32,140 nt of DNA from Bacillota bacterium (lineage in GTDB: Bacteria; Bacillota; SHA-98; UBA4971): contig JAAYRV010000046.1 in the NCBI GenBank assembly GCA_012518595.1, positions 1 through 32,140 on the forward strand, read 5' to 3'. Both the position numbers and the translations under genes were made by a program. Positions 1 to 7,515 of this stretch are shown one piece after another. The stretch's first letter is position 1. Each line of letters begins with the position of its first letter. Under the pieces are notes generated by a model. It ran no database searches, had not been told where the DNA came from, and saw nothing but the letters and a program-made list of their open reading frames with translations.

Positions 1-1302
1 GAGAAAAACAAGATGCTCCAGAGGATTTACGGGACTGCGTTCCCTACAAAAGGCGAACTCGACCACTATCTTGAGATGCTGGAGGAAGCTGAAAAGCGTG
101 ACCATAGGAGACTTGGCAAAGAGCTTGATATCTTCAGTCTTCATGAAGAAGGCGGCGCAGGCCTTGTGTACTGGCACCCGAAAGGCGGCATTATCAGGAA
201 AGTTATTGAGGATTTCTGGCGGGACGAGCACCTCAAGCGCGGCTATGACTTGGTCTTTTCTCCTCACATAGCCAAACGGGATCTCTGGGAGATCTCAGGC
301 CACTGGGGCTGGTACAGAGACGATATGTACTCTCCTATAGATATCGACGGAATCGAGTATCTCCTGAAGCCTATGAATTGCCCGTTCCATATTCTTATGT
401 ATAAGACCAAAACCAGGTCTTACAGAGATCTGCCTCTCAGGTGGGCGGAGCTTGGCACAGTCTATAGATATGAGCGATCAGGCGTTCTCCATGGAATGCT
501 CCGGGTCAGGGGATTTACACAAGATGATGCCCACTTGTTCATGCGCCCCGATCAGCTTGAAGATGAACTCGTCGGTGTAATCGATTTAGTGAAGTTCATG
601 ATGGAGTCATTCAGCTATAGGGAATATGACTTTGAACTGTCAGTAAGGGATCCCCTGAACAAGGACCAGTATGTGGGGTCAGACGATGTATGGGAGATGG
701 CGGAAAACGCTCTTGTTGCAGCTATGGATAGGGCAGGCATCAAGTTTAAACGCATGGAAGGGGAAGCCAAATTCTATGGGCCTGCAATAGACGTGCAAAT
801 CAAGGACGCGTTAGGTCGCGGATGGCAAGGTCCCACAATCCAGGTAGACTTCAATTTGCCGGAGCGATTTGATATTCACTATATAGGAGAGGATAACGCG
901 CAACATCGACCTGTAATGATCCACCGTACAGTGCTGGGTTCGATGGAGCGGTTTGTCGCAGGCCTCATTGAACACTACAACGGGGCATTTCCAGTGTGGC
1001 TGGCGCCGGTCCAAGTACGTATCATACCGATAGCGGATCGCCACTTTGACTATGCCAAGCGTGTGGAGAAGGCTTTTCGGGATCAGTCTCTTCGAGTTGA
1101 AACCGATGCCAGGTCTGAAAAGGTTGGATACAAGATTCGTGAAGCTCAGATGGAAAAAATCCCATACATGATAGTGGTGGGAGATAAAGAAGTTGAGGAA
1201 GAGAAGATCTCAGTTCGCTCGCGAAGCGAAGGGGATCTCGGAGTTATGGGATTACCTGAATTTTCTGCCCGGATAGCCCGGGAGATCCGCGAAAGACTCT
1301 GA
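1..1302 (+). CDS. thrS: Threonyl-tRNA synthetase, 3' part (5' end outside window)
   Basis: This enzyme charges tRNA-Thr with threonine in the cytoplasm. The reading frame is open to base 1 and the first codons read EKNKMLQRIYGTAF, which is internal sequence in the family, so the ATG at 13 is not the start. The visible 433 residues hold the class II catalytic core and the C-terminal anticodon-binding domain. The N-terminal TGS and editing domains, if present, lie outside the window. The three zinc ligands that bind the threonine amino group are recognisable: Cys in MNCPFH (near base 380), His in DDAH (near 530) and His in MIHRTVLGSMERF (near 920), the last lying in motif 3. The motif 2 region reads YRYERSGVLHGMLRVRGF. 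The anticodon-binding domain runs from about base 985 to the stop. Whether a T-box precedes the gene cannot be seen. Confidence 0.97.
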   Translation, partial: EKNKMLQRIYGTAFPTKGELDHYLEMLEEAEKRDHRRLGKELDIFSLHEEGGAGLVYWHPKGGIIRKVIEDFWRDEHLKRGYDLVFSPHIAKRDLWEISGHWGWYRDDMYSPIDIDGIEYLLKPMNCPFHILMYKTKTRSYRDLPLRWAELGTVYRYERSGVLHGMLRVRGFTQDDAHLFMRPDQLEDELVGVIDLVKFMMESFSYREYDFELSVRDPLNKDQYVGSDDVWEMAENALVAAMDRAGIKFKRMEGEAKFYGPAIDVQIKDALGRGWQGPTIQVDFNLPERFDIHYIGEDNAQHRPVMIHRTVLGSMERFVAGLIEHYNGAFPVWLAPVQVRIIPIADRHFDYAKRVEKAFRDQSLRVETDARSEKVGYKIREAQMEKIPYMIVVGDKEVEEEKISVRSRSEGDLGVMGLPEFSARIAREIRERL

Positions 1303-1322
1303 CTTTGCCTGGTAAACCCTGA

Positions 1323-1351
1323 TTGACTATGTATGCGGGTTATGTTATATT
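1323..1351 (+). promoter_or_regulatory. Sigma-A type promoter for the infC operon
   Basis: A -35 box TTGACT (1323-1328) and a -10 box TATATT (1346-1351) are separated by 17 bases. The -10 box is preceded by TGT, giving an extended -10. It lies just after thrS and upstream of the L20 leader, so transcription should start near 1358 and run through the leader into infC-rpmI-rplT. Confidence 0.75.
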
Positions 1352-1357
1352 TAACAT

Positions 1358-1625
1358 TGCTATTGCCATTAACGATATGGCTAATTGTAACATGGAAATA
1401 TGAATAAGCTTAAGAAGAAGCCGTCTGCTTCTCACCTTGCGGCGCCCACTATCGGGTTTAGTTGATTGTTATTTGCACACCACAGCTTGATTAGTAGGTT
1501 GCTAGCATGGTTACGTAAGAGGTGAGCCTGCACTTTAGTAATAGTTAGACTATGGTTGGGCTTACGAGAAACGTTTCTTACTGTAATTAATTGTGAAAGC
1601 GGGCGGTATGCCCGCTTTTCATGTT
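1358..1625 (+). promoter_or_regulatory. Ribosomal protein L20 leader (autoregulatory 5' UTR)
   Basis: In Bacillota the infC-rpmI-rplT leader folds into a mimic of the L20 binding site on 23S rRNA, and excess L20 causes premature termination. Here the leader contains the hairpin AGAAGCCGTCTGCTTCT (about 1416-1432). A long-range helix follows between CTCACCT (1431-1437) and AGGTGAG (1520-1526), and the leader ends in an intrinsic terminator at 1595-1619. These elements, their order and the position upstream of infC match the family as I recall it. The 5' boundary is set from the predicted transcription start and is approximate. Confidence 0.8.
1595..1619 (+). terminator. Intrinsic terminator of the L20 leader
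   Basis: The stem GCGGGC/GCCCGC (1599-1604 with 1610-1615) is extended by AAA/TTT pairs, has a five-base loop and is followed by a short T-rich tail (TTTTCATGTTT). It sits about 45 bases before the infC start, as expected for the expression platform of an attenuator. Confidence 0.8.
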
Positions 1626-1664
1626 TCATATTGGGACTGCAAATATTTCAGGGGGTGAGGCACA

Positions 1665-2180
1665 ATCGCAAGAGACTTGAGAGTGAACGATGGCATTCGT
1701 GCGCGTGAGATCAGGCTGATTGACGAGACAGGGGAGCAACTAGGGGTTATGGTTCTTAAGGAGGGTCTCCGTATTGCAGCCGAAAGAGGTCTTGACTTGG
1801 TTGAGGTCGCGCCGAATGCAAGGCCGCCGGTTTGCCGCTTGATTGATTATGGTAAGTACAAGTATGAGCAGGCAAAGCGTGAGAGGGAAACCAGAAGAAA
1901 GCAAAAGATTGTCGATGTCAAGGAGGTCAGGATGACTCCGAAGATCGAAGGACATGACTTCCAGGTGAAGGCTAGAAACGCAATCAGGTTCCTTCAAGAT
2001 GGGGATAAAGTTAAGGCTACTGTGAGGTTTCGGGGCCGCGAAATCGTTCACGCTGATATCGGGCGAGCGCTGCTTCAGGACCTGGCTGAAGAAGTTAAGG
2101 ATTATGGGACAGTTGAACGGGAACCCCGGGTCGAAGGAAGACATATGGTCATGATTTTGGCGCCTTTGACTTCTAAATAG
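1665..2180 (+). CDS. infC: Translation initiation factor IF-3
   Basis: IF-3 binds the 30S subunit, prevents premature 50S joining and proofreads the start codon and initiator tRNA. The protein shows the two-domain layout: an N-terminal domain beginning RVNDGIRAREIRLID, a Lys/Arg-rich linker (near residues 75-90) and a C-terminal domain with VKATVRFRGREIVH. The start is placed at the ATC codon at 1665, giving IARDLRVNDG, because the ribosome binding site GGGGGTGAGG (1651-1660) is correctly spaced for it and is too far from the in-frame TTG at 1677. IF-3 genes are known for AUU, AUC or AUA starts, which IF-3 itself discriminates against as a feedback. The length of about 171 residues is typical. 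It is the first gene of the operon with rpmI and rplT, downstream of the L20 leader. Confidence 0.95.
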   Translation: MARDLRVNDGIRAREIRLIDETGEQLGVMVLKEGLRIAAERGLDLVEVAPNARPPVCRLIDYGKYKYEQAKRERETRRKQKIVDVKEVRMTPKIEGHDFQVKARNAIRFLQDGDKVKATVRFRGREIVHADIGRALLQDLAEEVKDYGTVEREPRVEGRHMVMILAPLTSK

Positions 2181-2261
2181 AGTCATTGATTCTGCACAAT
2201 CATGGGTTGAGTGATTAGGTGATTATTCCGTCCTGATCCCAGTAAAGGAGAGAGACATACT

Positions 2262-2456
2262 GTGCCAAAGAAGAAAACGCATCGAGGCGCAGCCAAACGT
2301 TTTAAAGTTACCGGCACCGGTAAGATCATGAGACGTAAGGCGTGCATGAGTCATAAGACCGGAAAGAAATCATCAAGGGTGAAGAGGCGCTTAAACAAGC
2401 CGGCAGTGCTTTCGCAGGGAAATGCTGCTAAGGTGAAGCAGCTTCTTGGCAAGTGA
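2262..2456 (+). CDS. rpmI: 50S ribosomal protein L35
   Basis: This is a small basic protein of the large ribosomal subunit. Its 64 residues begin MPKKKTHRGAAKRFKVTGTG, the standard L35 signature, and are rich in Lys and Arg throughout. It starts with GTG at 2262, preceded by AAAGGAGAG. It lies between infC and rplT as in nearly all bacteria and should be under the same L20 leader control. Confidence 0.98.
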   Translation: MPKKKTHRGAAKRFKVTGTGKIMRRKACMSHKTGKKSSRVKRRLNKPAVLSQGNAAKVKQLLGK

Positions 2457-2501
2457 CACCGTTTTGAACGCCGCAAGTGCCAAATCTGAGGGGGAATTAA
2501 T

Positions 2502-2864
2502 ATGCCTAGAGTCAAAGGCGGTTCGGCTACGAAACGCCGACGTAAGAAGGTCCTGAAGAGGGCGAAGGGATTTACCGGCGCGAATAGTAAGCTATACCGC
2601 CGTGCCAATGAAGCAGTCATGAAGTCTCTTCATTACTCTTATCGAGATAGGCGCAACAAGAAGAGAGATTTTCGCAGGCTATGGATTACAAGAATAAATG
2701 CTGCTGCGCGCATGAATGGTATGTCGTACAGCCGGTTCATGGACGGTCTGCAGAAGGCTGGGGTTGACATAAACAGGAAGGTTCTTGCTGAACTTGCTGT
2801 CAATGATCAGGAGGCTTTCAGCGAACTGGTAAAGATTGCTCAAAACAGCGTAGATAACACGTAG
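2502..2864 (+). CDS. rplT: 50S ribosomal protein L20
   Basis: L20 binds 23S rRNA early in large-subunit assembly, and in Bacillota it represses its own operon through the leader. The 120-residue protein starts [20 protein letters not shown], with the long basic N-terminal tail, followed by the globular domain containing [13 protein letters not shown]. The ribosome binding site AGGGGG precedes the ATG at good spacing. It is the third gene of the infC operon and the likely source of the regulator acting at 1358-1625. Confidence 0.98.
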   Translation: MPRVKGGSATKRRRKKVLKRAKGFTGANSKLYRRANEAVMKSLHYSYRDRRNKKRDFRRLWITRINAAARMNGMSYSRFMDGLQKAGVDINRKVLAELAVNDQEAFSELVKIAQNSVDNT

Positions 2865-2873
2865 TGAGGTCAA

Positions 2874-3686
2874 GTGAAAATCGATATCACGATTACCAGT
2901 CGACGCAATGCGAGAATACTGGAAGCAAGGAAGCTGAAACGGCGCCTGCACCGAGAGGAGCAGGGCCGGTTTTTGTTGGAAGGCATTCGTGGAATTGAAG
3001 ATTCGCTAAATACGGGCGCCAGGATTCATGAAGTTCTGATAAGCCCGTATTTGCTTAGAAACGCCAGGGGACGTGCTTTGTATGAAAGGCTCGTAGCCGG
3101 CGGAATAACCGTTTATGGCGTTACAGATGAGGTCTTGGATTATGTGGCAGATACGGACTCGCCTCAAGGCGTCGTGGCAATTGTTGAGATTCCTGATATA
3201 GATTTCTGTCTTCACGGATTTCCTTTGGTTTTGCTGGCTGATGAAATCAGGGACCCCGGCAACCTGGGCACACTTATCCGGAGCGCTGACGCTTTTCAGG
3301 TAGCAGGTATAATCCTTAGCGGGGATGTTGTAGATCCATTTAATTCTAAGTGTGTCAGGGCGACTATGGGTGGCATACTTAGAATGCCCCTTCGGAGTTT
3401 CAGAACGGCCAAGGATTCAATGGAATTCCTAAGAAGGCACGAGTTCCGAATAGTCGCAGCAGATGCAAAAGCTGAAACATTGTGCTACGATTATGATTTT
3501 CGAGGAAGATGTGGGGTTCTTGTGGGAAGCGAGGCTCACGGCCTTACCTCGGACGTTCTTGAGCTTTGCGATGCAACCGTAAGAATTCCTATGATAGGAG
3601 ATGCAGAATCTCTCAATGCAGGGGTTGCAGGTTCTATCCTAATGTATGAAGCTTACAGGCAGAGGCAAAGAGAGAATCGCAAGTAA
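2874..3686 (+). CDS. TrmH/SpoU-family RNA 2'-O-ribose methyltransferase
   Basis: This is an S-adenosylmethionine-dependent methyltransferase that probably modifies a ribose 2'-OH in rRNA. The 270 residues show an N-terminal substrate-binding domain (GRFLLEGIRGIEDSL) and the SPOUT knot motifs: motif 1 in LADEIRDPGNLGTLIRSADA (about residues 121-140), motif 2 in LVGSEAHGL (about 215-225) and motif 3 in IPMIGDAESLNAGVAGSIL (about 238-257). It begins with GTG ten bases after rplT and is probably translated from the same message. A TrmH-family gene (ysgA) occupies a comparable position in Bacillus. The exact target nucleotide cannot be told from sequence, and RlmB-like or TrmH-like specificity remain alternatives. 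Confidence 0.9.
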   Translation: MKIDITITSRRNARILEARKLKRRLHREEQGRFLLEGIRGIEDSLNTGARIHEVLISPYLLRNARGRALYERLVAGGITVYGVTDEVLDYVADTDSPQGVVAIVEIPDIDFCLHGFPLVLLADEIRDPGNLGTLIRSADAFQVAGIILSGDVVDPFNSKCVRATMGGILRMPLRSFRTAKDSMEFLRRHEFRIVAADAKAETLCYDYDFRGRCGVLVGSEAHGLTSDVLELCDATVRIPMIGDAESLNAGVAGSILMYEAYRQRQRENRK

Positions 3687-3732
3687 GAGCGGGAGAGAGA
3701 ATACACAGGCAAAATAAGAGATGGGCGGCATG

Positions 3733-3762
3733 TTGCAGACAGGGGAGACGCTATGATATAAT
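3733..3762 (+). promoter_or_regulatory. Extended -10 promoter upstream of the small YqzL-like ORF and pheST T-box
   Basis: TGATATAAT (3754-3762) is a consensus extended -10 box. The -35 region is weak (TTGCAG at 3733-3738, 18-base spacer). Transcription would start near 3769, covering the small ORF at 3812-3901 and then the T-box and pheST. Confidence 0.6.
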
Positions 3763-3811
3763 TGGTCAACAAGAGTACATGAAAAAACTCTTGAAAGGGC
3801 GTGGTTCCTGG

Positions 3812-3901
3812 ATGTTAGGCGCTGATTTCTTTTGGAGGCTTTTTGAGCTGACCGGATCCGTTACTGCGTATCTGATATATAAGATGCTTGTGACCCAATG
3901 A
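3812..3901 (+). CDS. Small YqzL-like protein
   Basis: This is a 29-residue ORF, or 40 residues if the in-frame ATG at 3779 is used. It contains FFWRLFELTGSVTAYLIYK, which matches from memory the core of the YqzL family, whose members are about 45 residues, have no known function and usually lie next to recO or era. The reading starting MLGADFF aligns with typical family starts. The ribosome binding site is only moderate (AAAGGG at 3794-3799), which leaves the start uncertain. The ORF sits after a good extended -10 promoter and about 50 bases before the T-box, so it may be the first gene of the pheST transcript. Confidence 0.6.
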   Translation: MLGADFFWRLFELTGSVTAYLIYKMLVTQ

Positions 3902-3949
3902 TGTTTTGCGTCTTCTTCTCCGGGAACGTTTGAAATCTATTGTATTATT

Positions 3950-4267
3950 GAAAGAGCGATGAAGGAGAAGAGTAAGCACGATAAGGCTCGAAGGAAGGGC
4001 ATGTCTGAGACTGAGAGCATGCCTGCGCCGGTCTTGCTGAAGTTCGCTCCGGAGCTGCAAGCTGAAAGCTTTTGAGAATAATGCTATTTGCAAGTAGGCT
4101 ATGTCGGCACCCTACCGTTACATAGGGAAACATGAGTTTGCTTTGTAAAAGAAGCTTGCATGTGGTTTAAGAGGTCAGGAGTCGCTTGTGGATTGCGATT
4201 TCCCTGACAATGAGGGTGGTAACGCGGGGCCACAGTCTTCGTCCCTTGAAGACTGTGGCCCCTCTCC
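3950..4267 (+). promoter_or_regulatory. T-box riboswitch specific for tRNA-Phe
   Basis: A T-box leader senses uncharged tRNA and lets the downstream gene be expressed when its amino acid is short. Stem I starts near AAAGAGCGATGAAGGAGAAG (3951-3970), including the AGTA of the specifier loop. The specifier codon TTC (4043-4045) lies in GCTGAAGTTCGCTCC, and the adjacent CTCC (4047-4050) can pair with GGAG (3964-3967). The conserved T-box AGGGTGGTAACGCGG is at 4213-4227. Its TGGT bulge can pair with the ACCA end of tRNA-Phe, consistent with discriminator base A. A phenylalanine specifier directly before pheS fits fully. Confidence 0.95.
4226..4262 (+). terminator. T-box expression-platform hairpin without a U tract
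   Basis: The 15-bp perfect stem pairs 4226-4240 with 4248-4262 and has the loop GTCCCTT, which contains the partner strand of the antiterminator. It is followed by TCTCCATAAC rather than a run of T, so classical intrinsic termination is doubtful. The pheS ribosome binding site AGGAGGA starts only 12 bases downstream. Confidence 0.75.
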
Positions 4268-4286
4268 ATAACTAGGAGGAATACGT

Positions 4287-5318
4287 ATGGATGAGAAAGC
4301 AAAGAAGATCATATCTGAAGCTAGAAAGAGTATTGAGTCTGTGGTGAAGCTGCCGGAATTGGAAGAAATCCGCGTAAAGTATTTGGGAAAAAAGGGTGAG
4401 GTAACTCAAGCCCTCCGCAGTCTGGGTGAGTACCCCGAAGACGAAAGGCCTGTAGTCGGCCGGTTTCTCAATGAAGCAAGGGAAACCGTAAAAGAGATGA
4501 TAGAGGCAAGACGCAGCCACATAGCTGCCATTGACTTAGAGAACAAGCTTAAGGCCGAGGACCTTGACATAACGCTTCCGGGGAAAAGGCCTTCCCTTGG
4601 CGCGAGGCACCCTGTGAGTGTGGTCTATGAGGAATTGGAACGTATTTTTGCGCATCTCGGGTTTGAAGTATTGGAAGGGCCCGATGTAGAGCTGGACTAC
4701 AATAATTTCGAAGCCTTGAATGTGCCAAAGAACCATCCGTCCCGTGATATCCAGGACACTTTCTACATTACTGACGAATCTGTGCTCAGGACTCACACGA
4801 CTTGCGTGGACATTAGAATCATGAAAAACCGTAAACCGCCAATCCGAGCCATTATCCCCGGTAAGGTTTACAGGTCTGATGCATCTGACCCGTCGCACTT
4901 GCCTGTATTTCATCAGTTGGACGGGCTTGTGGTTGAGGAGGGAATAACCTTTGGAGACGTCAAAGGTGTGTTGGGAATGTTTGCCCATGAGTTCTTCGGT
5001 CCTGACACTGATGTGAGGTTCAGGCCGAGCTATTTCCCATTTACCGAGCCCAGCGCTGAGATGGATGTCTCCTGCGTCATATGTCACGGTTCCGGTTGCC
5101 GCCTCTGCAAGCATACAGGCTGGCTTGAAATCCTAGGATCAGGACTGCTTCACCCGAGAGTGCTTCGGGAAGTGGGCTATGATCCGGAGGAGGTTTCGGG
5201 GCTTGCGTTTGGGATGGGAATTGACAGAGTGACAATGTTGAAATACGGGATAGACGATATCCGGCTTCTTGCTGAAAACGATATGGCATTTAATCAGCAG
5301 TTTATACATGTTTGGTAA
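4287..5318 (+). CDS. pheS: Phenylalanyl-tRNA synthetase alpha subunit
   Basis: This is the catalytic subunit of the (alpha-beta)2 enzyme that attaches phenylalanine to tRNA-Phe. Its 343 residues are the normal length. An N-terminal coiled coil (about residues 1-85) binds tRNA. The class II core follows, with motif 2 near VYRSDASDPSHLPVFHQLDG and motif 3 in LAFGMGIDRVTMLKYGIDD (about 306-324). The cysteine-containing loop CVICHGSGCRLC and the Phe-pocket region WLEILGSGLLHP are typical of bacterial PheS. The ATG at 4287 follows AGGAGGA. The gene is controlled by the T-box in front of it and is followed 15 bases later by pheT. Confidence 0.98.
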   Translation: MDEKAKKIISEARKSIESVVKLPELEEIRVKYLGKKGEVTQALRSLGEYPEDERPVVGRFLNEARETVKEMIEARRSHIAAIDLENKLKAEDLDITLPGKRPSLGARHPVSVVYEELERIFAHLGFEVLEGPDVELDYNNFEALNVPKNHPSRDIQDTFYITDESVLRTHTTCVDIRIMKNRKPPIRAIIPGKVYRSDASDPSHLPVFHQLDGLVVEEGITFGDVKGVLGMFAHEFFGPDTDVRFRPSYFPFTEPSAEMDVSCVICHGSGCRLCKHTGWLEILGSGLLHPRVLREVGYDPEEVSGLAFGMGIDRVTMLKYGIDDIRLLAENDMAFNQQFIHVW

Positions 5319-5333
5319 AGGGAGGTTCCTTTG

Positions 5334-7427
5334 ATGCTTGTCCCATATAAATGGTTAGCTGAATATGTCCCGGGGCTTCCGCCTCCGGGTGATGTAGCAG
5401 AGGCGCTTACTTTGAGCGGGACTGCTTGTGAATCTATGACCGGAGAAGGGGAGGATGTTGTATTCGATTTTGAGATCACGCACGACCGTGCTGACTGCCT
5501 TAACATCTTTGGCATAGCTCGGGAGGCAGCAGCTGTGCTCGGCCTCGAACTGAAACATCCTGACCTTGTCGTCAACGAGGAAGGGCATGCAGTGGACGGA
5601 CTTGCGACAGTGAAGATTATTTCTCCGGACTTGTGCCGGCGTTATGTTGCGCGTGTGGTAACAGAGGCAAATATCCGTCCGTCACCTGAATGGATGCAAG
5701 AACGGCTTATCTCATGCGGGATTCGTCCCATTAACAATGTAGTGGATATCACTAACTACGTTATGCTTGAACTGGGCCAGCCTCTCCATGCTTTCGACTT
5801 GGATCGTATCCGCGAACGCACTATAGTCGTAAGACGGGCGCGGAGCGGAGAGTCCATCGAAACCATTGACGGGGAGACCCGTGAATTGAGCGAAGATATG
5901 TTGGTCATAGCGAATAACAGGTCCCCGGTGGCTATCGCAGGAGTGATGGGGGGCATAGATACTGAGGTTGACGAATCCACCACCCAGGTGCTCATCGAGG
6001 CTGCTGCTTTTGATTCAGTCAGTGTATGGAGGACATCGCGTGCGCTTAAAATGAGGACAGAGGCTTCTATACGGTTTTCCGGAGGTGTGTGGCCTGAGAA
6101 TGCCAGATTAGGTGTAGACCGGGCTGCAGCTCTCATGGCTGAACTCAAAGTGGGGAAAGTCGCCGAAGGAAGGGTTGATGAGTATCCCGGTCTTGAGACG
6201 CCTGTTTACATTCGGCTCCGCCCCGCCAGGGTTAACCGCTTACTGGGGATTACAATAGATCAAGACGAAATGAAATTGATCCTGATGAGACTGGGATTTG
6301 TCTTGGATGAATGGAATGGGGATTCATGTCGTGTGCTTGTTCCTAACCATAGAATGGATGTAGTCCAAGAAGAGGATCTTGTTGAAGAGATTGCACGTGT
6401 TTATGGATATGACAAGATTCCTCCTACGATTCCGAAAGGAGTGCCCCCCGAGATACAGCTGAATCCTGAGAGAGGTTTGGTGTCTAAGGTAGGCGAGGTT
6501 CTGAGAGGCTCAGGTCTCACAGAGGTAAACACTATGACTTTTACGTCAGAGGCTGCTTGTCGTGGGTTGAGGCTCCCTGAAGAAGACACTGAACGGCTGA
6601 AGGTAAAGATCAAAAATCCCATTACCGGCGAACACACAATGCTCAGGACAACGCTCCTGGTGAGTCTTGTGGATGTTCTTGCGAGAAACGCGTCCAGGCA
6701 ACGGGATGATGTGGCCATCTATGAGGTGGGTAAGGTTTTCCAAAGACAGCGTGTGGAGAAGGCTGAAGAGGCGGACAAAGAGGCTCACCTCCCACATGAG
6801 CGAAAGATGATTGGTCTTGCACTAATGGGAAAACTACAAGAGTCTACATGGGGAAATCAGACTCCGGATGCCGATTTCTTTCATATGAAAGGCGTCATTG
6901 AAGCGCTTTTTGAAAGCATTGGGATTTCAGGATACAGGTTCGAGAAGACAACCCATCCCTCACTGCATCCTGGAAGGACTGCTAAGGTAGTAATAGGTGG
7001 CGAGGACATCGGTTATTTAGGAGAACTCCATCCGGTAATTAATGAAACTTTAGGCCTCAAGAAAGGTGCATACCTGGCTGAACTGGACTTAGAGACGCTC
7101 CTTGGCAACGTGCAGACAGACTGGGAAGTCAAGCAGCTTCCGAGGTTCCCTGCAGTTACAAGGGATATCGCAGTTGTGGTGCAAGAAGACGTAGAGAGCG
7201 GTAGAGTTGAGGATAAGATATGGGAGGCAGGCGCCGGCCTTGTTGAGCGCGTAAATCTGTTTGACGTGTATTTTGGGCCCCAGGTTCCTCCCGGTCATAA
7301 GAGCCTGGCTTATTCAATAACATACCGGAGCCTTGATCGCACACTTACCGACGAAGAGGTCGAGCCGGTTCATGCAGGCATAGTGGAGAATCTTACTTCC
7401 GGAGTGGGGGCTTCCATTCGAAGTTAG
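5334..7427 (+). CDS. pheT: Phenylalanyl-tRNA synthetase beta subunit, short form lacking the tRNA-binding OB domain
   Basis: This is the editing and structural partner of PheS. At 697 residues it is about 100 shorter than E. coli or Bacillus PheT (about 800). The N-terminus MLVPYKWLAEYV runs after roughly 40 residues straight into FDFEITHDRADCLNIFGIARE, which in long forms comes after the EMAPII-like tRNA-binding domain, so that domain is missing. Still present are the B3/4 editing domain (about 80-270), the B5 domain (about 287-360, ending in EEDLVEEIARVYGYDKIPPT), the catalytic-like core, and the C-terminal FDX-ACB anticodon-binding domain (about 597-697, LPRFPAVTRDIAVVV). The usual RFEKGVDP motif reads RFSGGVWP. 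The ATG at 5334 is preferred over the TTG at 5331 because GGAGG at 5321-5325 is then 8 bases away. Confidence 0.96.
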   Translation: MLVPYKWLAEYVPGLPPPGDVAEALTLSGTACESMTGEGEDVVFDFEITHDRADCLNIFGIAREAAAVLGLELKHPDLVVNEEGHAVDGLATVKIISPDLCRRYVARVVTEANIRPSPEWMQERLISCGIRPINNVVDITNYVMLELGQPLHAFDLDRIRERTIVVRRARSGESIETIDGETRELSEDMLVIANNRSPVAIAGVMGGIDTEVDESTTQVLIEAAAFDSVSVWRTSRALKMRTEASIRFSGGVWPENARLGVDRAAALMAELKVGKVAEGRVDEYPGLETPVYIRLRPARVNRLLGITIDQDEMKLILMRLGFVLDEWNGDSCRVLVPNHRMDVVQEEDLVEEIARVYGYDKIPPTIPKGVPPEIQLNPERGLVSKVGEVLRGSGLTEVNTMTFTSEAACRGLRLPEEDTERLKVKIKNPITGEHTMLRTTLLVSLVDVLARNASRQRDDVAIYEVGKVFQRQRVEKAEEADKEAHLPHERKMIGLALMGKLQESTWGNQTPDADFFHMKGVIEALFESIGISGYRFEKTTHPSLHPGRTAKVVIGGEDIGYLGELHPVINETLGLKKGAYLAELDLETLLGNVQTDWEVKQLPRFPAVTRDIAVVVQEDVESGRVEDKIWEAGAGLVERVNLFDVYFGPQVPPGHKSLAYSITYRSLDRTLTDEEVEPVHAGIVENLTSGVGASIRS

Positions 7428-7515
7428 GCCTAGTGCCCATGTGCATGGAGGAGGTAATGGCGAAAGGAAGTAGAATTAATAGCTGTAACCACAGGTAGCC
7501 ATGGAGGTGATGGGT

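Noticed and set aside
4536-5114. 192-residue minus-strand frame opposite pheS
   Set aside because: It is fully antisense to a clear pheS, has no family resemblance and no ribosome binding site.
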